Origin: Streptomyces minutiscleroticus
GTDB lineage: Bacteria; Actinomycetota; Actinomycetes; Streptomycetales; Streptomycetaceae
Direction: 5' to 3'
Length of the DNA stretch: 64,000 nt
Assembly (NCBI RefSeq): GCF_014650875.1
Contig: NZ_BMVU01000036.1
Span: 22,282-86,281 of the forward strand
The notes beneath the pieces were generated by a model. The model was given only the letters and a program-made list of their open reading frames with translations, was not told the DNA's origin and did no database searches. Both the position numbers and the translations under genes were made by a program. Positions 58,881-64,000 of this stretch are shown one piece after another; position 1 is the first letter of the stretch, and each line of letters opens with the position of its first letter.

Positions 58881-59701
58881 CACGCGGCACACCGGCGATG
58901 ACACGCGGCGTACTGGCGTACGTGACGCTCCTGGCCGTCCTGGCCGTCTCGGCGCTGGCCGGCTGCTCCGGCGCGGACGACGGGCGCGGCGGAGGCGGGA
59001 AGGCCCGCTGGACGCCGCGTCCCGGGCTGGCCTGGCAGTGGCAGCTCGACGGACGGGCCGACCCGTCGGTCGACGTGCCCGTCTACGACATCGACGGCTT
59101 CGAGAACTCGGCGGCGGACGTGGCGCGCCTGCACCGCGCCGGACGCAAGGTCATCTGCTACGTCAACGTGGGCGCCTGGGAGGACTTCCGGCCCGACGCG
59201 GACGCCTTCCCGCGCTCGCTGCTCGGCGAGCCCAACGGCTGGAAGGGCGAGCGCTGGCTGGACATCCGCCGGCTGTCCGCCCTGCGCCCGCTCATGGAGC
59301 GGCGCTTCGACATGTGCCGCGACAAGGGCTTCGACGCGGTGGAGCCCGACCTGGTCGAGGGGTACGGCAACGACACCGGCTTCCCCCTCACCGCCCGCGA
59401 CCAGCTCGCGTACAACCGCATGATCGCGGACCTGGCGCACGAGCGCGGGCTGTCCGTGGGACTGAAGAACGACCTCCCGCAGATCCCCGAGCTCGTCGGC
59501 ACCTTCGACTTCGCGGTCAACGAGGAGTGCGCGCAGTACGACGAGTGCGCGGAACTCACACCGTTCATCACGGCGGACAAGGCGGTCTTCCACGTGGAGT
59601 ACGCGGAGCCGCCCGGCGGTTTCTGCCCCGAGTCCCGCACCCTGAGGCTGTCGTCGATGCTGAAGAAACCGGAACTCGGGGTGTGGCGCCGCCCCTGCTG
59701 A
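58877..59701 (+). CDS. GH114 endo-alpha-1,4-polygalactosaminidase lipoprotein (Ega3-like)
   Basis: 274 residues with a lipoprotein signal (LAVLAVSALAGC lipobox, Cys about residue 34). The GH114 barrel begins WTPRPGLAWQWQLDGR and has DVPVYDIDGF, ICYVNVGAWEDFRPD, the likely catalytic acidic pair in DAVEPDLVEGYGND, and NEECAQYDEC. It would cleave alpha-1,4-linked galactosamine polymers at the outer face of the membrane. It is the last gene of the operon. The fungal counterpart Ega3 is encoded in the galactosaminogalactan cluster. Confidence 0.9.
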   Translation: MTRGTPAMTRGVLAYVTLLAVLAVSALAGCSGADDGRGGGGKARWTPRPGLAWQWQLDGRADPSVDVPVYDIDGFENSAADVARLHRAGRKVICYVNVGAWEDFRPDADAFPRSLLGEPNGWKGERWLDIRRLSALRPLMERRFDMCRDKGFDAVEPDLVEGYGNDTGFPLTARDQLAYNRMIADLAHERGLSVGLKNDLPQIPELVGTFDFAVNEECAQYDECAELTPFITADKAVFHVEYAEPPGGFCPESRTLRLSSMLKKPELGVWRRPC

Positions 59702-59965
59702 CCGCGCCGCGCCCCGTCCCGCTGTCGCGGCAGTGGGACGGGGGCGGGCAAGGACACCCGTCCGGGGAGTTCGGCGGATCGAACGCCCACGGTGTCGGTG
59801 CGCCCCGCAAGGTGCGCGAATCCCGCCCCGCCGGACAGACCGGACGGTGCCGGACGGCACGTCGAGTGATCTGCGCCTCACGAGCAACCTCCCCGGCCGT
59901 GCCGTCGTCTTGATCGACAGCGAACGACGCCCCGGAGCATCCGGCCGGGGCTGACGACCGGTGCG

Positions 59966-60030
59966 CTATACACATCGCGTATACATGTCGTGTATACGCA
60001 GCATGTATACGCAATGCGTACAGATGCCCC
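59966..60030 (+). repeat. Array of five 13-bp GTATAC units (operator or iteron-like)
   Basis: Cores fall exactly 13 bp apart: CTATAC 59966, GTATAC 59979, 59992 and 60005, and GTACAG 60018. Linkers are ACATCGC, ATGTCGT, GCAGCAT and GCAATGC. Each core is palindromic. The array is in the 374-bp gap before the TPR gene (start 60076), where its promoter must be. The rest of 59702-60075 holds no gene. A multi-site transcription-factor operator is the simplest reading; no replication gene is nearby. Confidence 0.75.
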
Positions 60031-60075
60031 GGTCGCCTCCTTCGCGCAAGGCAGACAGCGGACCGAAAGGCACTC

Positions 60076-61206
60076 ATGTACAGCAAGGCAGTCGCCCCGG
60101 AGTACCAGGGGGTTCTCACCGCGCTCTCCGTCAACTCCTCGCTGACCGACGTCCTCACCACCGGGACCGCGCAGCTGCGGGCCGCCCAGCGTGCGGGCCG
60201 CCTCACCGAGGCCGCGGCCTGCGGCCTCGCCGTCGCGGAGGCGCACCGGCGGCTGGGCCAGGTCCGGGACGCCGACCGCGCGTGGAAGGCGAGCTACCGC
60301 GCCGCCCGGGAGGCGGCGGACGTCGCGGCGATGGCCTGGGCGCTGTGGAGCGGCGGCACGCTGGCCCGCCAGCGCGGCTCCTTCGCCCTGGCCCGGCGGC
60401 TGCTCGGGCTGGCGGCCGACCTCGGCGAGCGGGGCGGCGACGTCGTCGTCCGCGGCTACTCGCTGGCGGGCCTGGCCGAGACCGGCCGCATCCAGGGCGA
60501 CTACGAGGACGTCGCCCGCCTGCACGAGCAACTCCTGGCGGAGGCCCGCAGGCGCGGCGAGGCGCGGCACACGGTGTGGGCACTGGAGGGCATCGCCCAG
60601 ATGCACCGCAACTCCGGCGCCTACGACACCGCGTACGCCCTGTTCGAGGAGGCCGCGGAGATAGCCGCCGGCGCCGACGACCGCCGCGGCCACGCCTGGG
60701 CCCTGCGCGGGCTCGCCGACGTCGTCTCCGTCCGCGACGGCGACACCGAGCGGGCGCTGGCCCTGCTCACCGAGGCGGAGGCGACCTGCCGGGCGATGAA
60801 CCTGTCGGGCGCGCTCGCCTACAACCACAAGATGCGCGGCAACGTGCTGTACCGGGCCGGGCGTTACGCGGACTCCCGCGACCTCTACGAGCAGGCGCTC
60901 GCGGAGTTCCGCACCATGAGCGAGCCCCGCGGGGAGGCCCTCGCCCGGCTCGGCCTGGTCAAGTCCCTGGCCAGGCTCGGACGGGACCGCGCCGGGACGG
61001 CCGCCGACCTCGACGACCTGGACCGCACGTTGCGGCGGATCGGCCTGAAGCACGCGCGCGCCATGGTGGCACGGGCCCGGGAGGAACTGGGCATCGACGC
61101 GGAGGAGTCCGGCACGGACGCGAACGGGCTCGGCACGGACGCGAACGGGTCCGGCGCGAACGGGCTCGGCACGCGCACGGTCGGGGCGGCGGGGGCCGCA
61201 CGGTGA
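60076..61206 (+). CDS. Tetratricopeptide-repeat protein
   Basis: 376 residues, almost all helical, with about seven TPR units from residue 30 to 320 (for example GYSLAGLAETGRIQGDYEDV and RGNVLYRAGRYADSRDLYEQ). The tail contains repeats of GTDANGLG. No enzyme, membrane or DNA-binding domain is visible, so it is likely a protein-protein scaffold or peptide-sensing regulator. ATG follows GAAAGG. GTGA overlap couples it to the polyprenyl synthase gene. The 13-bp array upstream suggests tight control. Confidence 0.85.
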   Translation: MYSKAVAPEYQGVLTALSVNSSLTDVLTTGTAQLRAAQRAGRLTEAAACGLAVAEAHRRLGQVRDADRAWKASYRAAREAADVAAMAWALWSGGTLARQRGSFALARRLLGLAADLGERGGDVVVRGYSLAGLAETGRIQGDYEDVARLHEQLLAEARRRGEARHTVWALEGIAQMHRNSGAYDTAYALFEEAAEIAAGADDRRGHAWALRGLADVVSVRDGDTERALALLTEAEATCRAMNLSGALAYNHKMRGNVLYRAGRYADSRDLYEQALAEFRTMSEPRGEALARLGLVKSLARLGRDRAGTAADLDDLDRTLRRIGLKHARAMVARAREELGIDAEESGTDANGLGTDANGSGANGLGTRTVGAAGAAR

Positions 61207-62417
61207 CGGCGGCGCGCTCGGCGGTCCGGGAACGGCTCGACGCGCCCGACGTCCTCGCCCGCTGCCGGACGCTGGTGGCGCCGTCCCTGCGCGAGGCGGT
61301 CGGGCGGCTGCATCCTTGGATGGGCGAGATGGCCGCGTACGCCTTCGGCTGGCGTGACCTCGGTGGCACGGGCGGGGCCTCCGGCGGGAAGGGGGTGCGG
61401 CAGGCGCTGGCCGTGCTCGGCGCGGAGGCGGTGGGCGCACCCGGACGGGACGGCGTGCCCGCGGCGGTCGCGGTGGAACTCGTGCACGTCTTCTCGTTGC
61501 TGCACGACGACGTCATGGACGGCGACCCGTTGCGGCGCGGACGCCCCTCCGTGTGGAAGGCGTACGGCACGGGCCCCGCCGTCCTCGCGGGTGACGCGCT
61601 GTTCGCCCTGGCCGTGGAGACACTGGCCACGGCACCGACGGCACCGACGGCACCGACGGGGCCGGCAGGTCCCGCGGACCTGGCGGGTCCGGCGGGTCCG
61701 ATGGGTCCAGCGGGCCCGGCCGGGTCGGCGAACCCGGCTGGGCCGACGGGGCCGATCGGTCCGATGGGACCCGAGGGGGTGGCGGACCCGGCAGGGTCGG
61801 CGGGGCCGGCCGGAGCGGCGGGGCCGGCGGCTCTGCGCGTGCTGTCCGCCGCGCTCGCCGACCTGGTGCGCGGGCAGGCGGACGACCTGCTGTTCGCCTC
61901 CCGCCCCTGGAGCGGCGAGCGGCGGGTGCGGCCGGCGGAGTACCGGACGATGGCCGAGCGCAAGACGGGCGCGCTGCTGGGCTGCGCGCTGGCGCTGGGC
62001 GCCCTGCTCGGCGGCGCGTCCCCGGCGACGGCCGCCGCCCTCGACCGCGCGGGACGGCACCTCGGCACGGCCTTCCAGGTGGCCGACGACGTCCTGGGCA
62101 TCTGGGGCGACCCCGCTGTCACCGGCAAACCCGTCCACGGTGACCTGCGGGAACGCAAGAAGACGCTGCCGCTGCTGCTGGCCCTGGACTCCCCCGGACC
62201 GGCAGCCGGGCGGCTCGCCGCGCTGCTGGAGACCGCGGGGGACCCCGCTCGGGCGGCCGCCCTCGTCGAGCGGACGGGCGCCCGCGCCCGCTGCCTCGCG
62301 GAGGCCCGCCGCCACCTCGCGGCGGCGAAGGACGTGCTGGCGGGCCTGCCCCTGCGGGCGGACGCGGCCGGGGAGCTGCACGCGCTGCTGGAGTTCCTCG
62401 CCCACCGGGATCTGTGA
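61203..62417 (+). CDS. Polyprenyl diphosphate synthase with collagen-like insert
   Basis: 404 residues against about 340-360 for the family. The first Asp-rich motif HDDVMDGDPLRRGRP (residues 101-115) and the second QVADDVLGIWGDPAVTGKP, with KK at LRERKKTLPL, are intact, so chain elongation of prenyl diphosphates should be possible. Residues about 143-209, between the motifs, are a Gly-x-y tract rich in Pro and Ala that replaces an ordinary loop. Product chain length cannot be judged. It may serve carotenoid, quinone or the distant UbiA pathway. It is the second gene of the TPR operon. Confidence 0.87.
   Translation: MTAARSAVRERLDAPDVLARCRTLVAPSLREAVGRLHPWMGEMAAYAFGWRDLGGTGGASGGKGVRQALAVLGAEAVGAPGRDGVPAAVAVELVHVFSLLHDDVMDGDPLRRGRPSVWKAYGTGPAVLAGDALFALAVETLATAPTAPTAPTGPAGPADLAGPAGPMGPAGPAGSANPAGPTGPIGPMGPEGVADPAGSAGPAGAAGPAALRVLSAALADLVRGQADDLLFASRPWSGERRVRPAEYRTMAERKTGALLGCALALGALLGGASPATAAALDRAGRHLGTAFQVADDVLGIWGDPAVTGKPVHGDLRERKKTLPLLLALDSPGPAAGRLAALLETAGDPARAAALVERTGARARCLAEARRHLAAAKDVLAGLPLRADAAGELHALLEFLAHRDL
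61629..61829 (+). repeat. Collagen-like coding repeat (54-bp period)
   Basis: Gly recurs every third residue from 153 to 207 of the polyprenyl synthase, broken only at D159, N177 and D195, which are 18 residues (54 bp) apart. Units follow the pattern AGPxGPxGPxG. An alanine-threonine-proline run (TAPTAPTAPT) precedes it. Confidence 0.85.
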
Positions 62418-62587
62418 CATCATCCACGGCCGGCGGGCCGCCTCCGAACCGCCGCCCGGCCCCCCGCGGCACTCCCCGCCGGCCGGCACACGCGCGGTGC
62501 GAGGAGGCGTCCGCGCCGGCGGCGCGCCGGCCGGGCACCCTCGACGACAGGAGTGCCGCCGGCCCCTCGTGGCGGCGGAAACAACTC

Positions 62588-62619
62588 GGCCCCGCTCCCG
62601 GATCACCGGGAGCGGGGCC
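62588..62619 (-). terminator. Strong hairpin terminator after the tRNA-like gene
   Basis: A 14-bp perfect inverted repeat (GGCCCCGCTCCCGG and its complement) with an ATCA loop. On the minus strand it begins 6 nt after the predicted RNA 3' end. It also lies about 170 bp downstream of the plus-strand polyprenyl synthase gene, so it may stop both. Confidence 0.75.
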
Positions 62620-62625
62620 GTACAG

Positions 62626-62695
62626 AGCGCCGGGCAGGCCTTGCACCTGCATCTCCCCGCAGGAAGCGGGGCGTCTTTCCTTGGACCACCAACGC
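62626..62695 (-). tRNA. Candidate non-canonical tRNA-Gly (anticodon UCC)
   Basis: The minus strand from 62695 folds into a 70-nt cloverleaf. The acceptor stem is GCGTTGG/CCGGCGC (7 bp, two G-U). The D arm is GTC/GAC with A14, G18-G19 and A21. The anticodon stem is CCCCG/CGGGG with loop CTTCCTG (U33, anticodon TCC). The variable loop is AGAT. The T stem is GCAGG/CCTGC with loop TGCAAGG. Discriminator U73 and pairs G1-C72, C2-G71 and G3-C70 match glycine identity. Oddities: G at 55 in place of pseudouridine, a pyrimidine at 37, a C-A mismatch in the D stem, and no encoded CCA. It is not an ordinary elongator tRNA-Gly and could be a specialised tRNA, a tRNA-like regulator or a decayed gene. Confidence 0.55.
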
Positions 62696-62734
62696 GTGGC
62701 TCGCCACCGGGAGTTCGGTGGCTGCTCAAGATCT

Positions 62735-62740
62735 ACTATA
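62735..62740 (-). promoter_or_regulatory. -10 box for the tRNA-like RNA, with leader hairpin
   Basis: TATAGT on the minus strand lies about 40 nt upstream of the cloverleaf, in the only AT-rich patch of the region. A clear -35 was not found. Between them, CCACCG/CGGTGG (62704-62721) forms a 6-bp hairpin with a 6-nt loop in the presumed leader. Confidence 0.45.
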
Positions 62741-62741
62741 G

Positions 62742-63185
62742 CGCAGCCTCCGCCCGCCACGGTCCGACCTCGCGCCGCCGCCGGGCGGGCCGCCGCGGAA
62801 GCCCGCCCGGCGGCGGGCGGGCACGGCTACGGGTCCGCCCGGGCGCGGGCGACGGTCACGCTCGCGGGTGGCGGGCCCGAGGGCGGGACGTACGTACTCC
62901 GCGCGGAGCCGCCCCGTCCTCCCCGGGCGGGCGCCCGGACCGGCGCGGTCGGCACGGCGGGCGGAGGCGGCCGCCGCGCCCCGCTCGCGGGCCCGGCCGC
63001 CCCCCGTCCTGCGCAGTGCCGGGCGGCGGATCGCGGTCCGGGGGCCGGGGGACGGAACGGCGCCCGTTCGGGCCAGCCGTAATGGCGGCGGCGCAAGGGG
63101 CCGGGGAGGGTGGAGGAGCCGGCGTTCCCGTCGCGCCGGCCCACCATCCGTGAAGTGGTCCCACCCTCCATGAAGGAGCACCGTC
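62742..63185. other. Gene-free region before the terminal membrane protein gene
   Basis: About 440 bp. Every open frame is Arg/Pro/Gly-rich on both strands, and no gene is supportable. Near 63150-63175 two related segments (CGTGAAGTGG and CCATGAAGG) precede the AAGGAG site of the next gene. Confidence 0.4.
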
Positions 63186-63779
63186 ATGTCCGATCGCAAC
63201 ACCCTCCTGCGCAGCCTGCACGATGTGGGGCTGGCCGCGTGGTTCGGAGGCTCGCTGATGGGCGCCGTCGGCGTCAACGGCGGGGCGGAGGAAGTCGGGG
63301 AGACGAACACCGCCACGGCGCGCATCTCCTCGGCCGGCTGGGCGAAGTGGACGCCGGTCAACGCCGTCGCCATCGGCGCGCACCTGGTCGGCAGCACCGG
63401 CATGCTGGTCGCGAACGCCCACCGGGTCGCCGGCCAGCAGGGCGTGGCCGCCTCCAGCACCGCCAAGACCGTCGTCACCGGCGCGGCCCTGGCCGTCACC
63501 GCCTGGTCGCGCGTCCTCGGCAAGAAGGTCGAGCTGGCGTCCTCCGGCGACCCGCAGGACGCCGAGAAGGCCGCCAAGCACCCGATCAACCTCGACAAGG
63601 CGCAGCGTCAGCTGACCTGCCTGCAGTGGGCGGTGCCGGCGCTCACCGGTGTCCTGGTGGTGCTCGACGCCCTCCACGGCGAGCAGATGCGCCCCGGCGA
63701 GCAGCTGCACGGGATGTGGCAGCGGGCCCGTTCGGTCACTCCGCTCGTCCCGTCGGCCTCCGGCGACATGATGCGCTGA
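63186..63779 (+). CDS. Membrane protein of unknown function
   Basis: 197 residues with perhaps four membrane helices (about 12-32, 58-76, 92-110 and 152-168), short loops and a basic, polar C-terminus. The start MSDRNTLLRSLHDVGLAAWF has AAGGAG upstream. Conserved Streptomyces proteins of this kind are common, but no role is known to me. A strong hairpin follows its stop. Confidence 0.75.
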   Translation: MSDRNTLLRSLHDVGLAAWFGGSLMGAVGVNGGAEEVGETNTATARISSAGWAKWTPVNAVAIGAHLVGSTGMLVANAHRVAGQQGVAASSTAKTVVTGAALAVTAWSRVLGKKVELASSGDPQDAEKAAKHPINLDKAQRQLTCLQWAVPALTGVLVVLDALHGEQMRPGEQLHGMWQRARSVTPLVPSASGDMMR

Positions 63780-63860
63780 GCCGTTCCCGCGCGGGACCTC
63801 CCGCGCGACCGCAGGAGCCGGACCGGCCGGTGCCGTCGCCGCCCCTCCCCGGAGCAGGCG

Positions 63861-63886
63861 CGCCCCGGCGGAACTCCGCCGGGGCG
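63861..63886. terminator. Bidirectional hairpin terminator
   Basis: An 11-bp perfect stem (CGCCCCGGCGG / CCGCCGGGGCG) with an AACT loop, between the membrane protein gene and a convergent minus-strand gene. Confidence 0.7.
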
Positions 63887-63911
63887 GCCGCCCCCTGCGC
63901 CCGGAGCGGGC

Positions 63912-64000
63912 TCACGCGGCGAGTCGCTGGGCCGCCGCGCGGACGGGGGCGGCCGGGATGCGCACCGGCACGGTCGCGGTCCGGGCGGGCGCCGGGGTGC
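63912..64000 (-). CDS. 3' end of a minus-strand gene (partial)
   Basis: A minus-strand frame enters from the window edge and stops at 63914-63912. The visible 28 residues (TPAPARTATVPVRIPAAPVR, then AAAQRLAA) are Ala/Pro/Arg-rich and show no domain. Its position behind a bidirectional terminator supports a real gene end. The family is unknown. Confidence 0.4.
   Translation of the reverse strand, partial: TPAPARTATVPVRIPAAPVRAAAQRLAA

Noticed and set aside
59966..60030. Replication origin (iterons) of an integrated plasmid
   Set aside because: No rep, par, integrase or att-like sequences are nearby, and the array sits where a promoter is expected.
61629..61829. CRISPR or structural DNA repeat in the polyprenyl synthase gene
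   Set aside because: The repeats are in frame, lack uniform spacers and encode a Gly-x-y protein pattern, so they are a coding minisatellite.
62626..62695. 6C RNA, SRP RNA or tmRNA as the identity of the structured RNA
   Set aside because: The loops lack the C-runs of 6C RNA, the GGAAGGAAGC-type SRP core is not present, and there is no tag-coding region. The cloverleaf with glycine identity pairs fits better.
62742..63185. Minus-strand frames of about 100-290 codons overlapping the terminal membrane protein gene
   Set aside because: They have no plausible domain or ribosome site and run antisense to the well-supported gene at 63186.

Overview
The window reads as Streptomyces or a close relative: very high GC, strong third-position GC bias, GTG/TTG starts, many 4-bp ATGA/GTGA gene overlaps, and actinobacterial families (PucR and TetR regulators, STAS and HATPase anti-sigma proteins, calerythrin, mycothiol-type DinB, GT4 PelF). 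No phage, plasmid, insertion sequence or CRISPR array was seen. All functions come from reading the sequence; no search was run.

Layout. 1-4153: end of a PP2C-type phosphatase, a CheY-like response regulator, a convergent bacteriophytochrome kinase whose 3' end overlaps it, and an amidinotransferase. 4575-7043: ACP, ketosynthase and alpha/beta hydrolase, divergent from the amidinotransferase. 7105-7546: remnants of a divergent hydrolase/MarR pair. 7666-16520: PucR regulator, anti-sigma-type ATPase, DinB/MDMPI enzyme, TerB, His-rich protein, STAS protein, nucleotide-sugar dehydrogenase and EF-hand protein, with a frameshifted remnant.

16609-33881 is a two-armed biosynthetic locus around one bidirectional promoter. 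Leftward: a Gfo/Idh-TIM-barrel fusion, M20 hydrolase, Ldh2 dehydrogenase, second Gfo/Idh and an unknown. Rightward: two DegT aminotransferases, UbiA prenyltransferase, HemY-like flavoenzyme, two ANL ligases, methyltransferase and CaiB/BaiF CoA-transferase. It has no PKS, NRPS or carrier protein and matches no pathway I recognise.

34288-49752: TetR/quinone oxidoreductase pair, a ligA gene, small secreted and membrane proteins, MOSC protein, phosphoglucomutase, and a three-subunit molybdenum hydroxylase. 50154-59701 is an exopolysaccharide locus: Agd3-like deacetylase, PelF glycosyltransferase, polytopic membrane protein, two SDRs, nucleotidyltransferase, spherulin-4-like (GH135) and GH114 hydrolases. 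This set resembles the fungal galactosaminogalactan locus and bacterial pel loci.

59966-62417: a 13-bp GTATAC array precedes a TPR protein gene and a polyprenyl synthase gene whose product carries a collagen-like insert. At 62626-62695 the minus strand folds as a non-canonical tRNA-Gly(UCC), followed at once by a strong hairpin. The window ends with a small membrane protein and the 3' end of a minus-strand gene.
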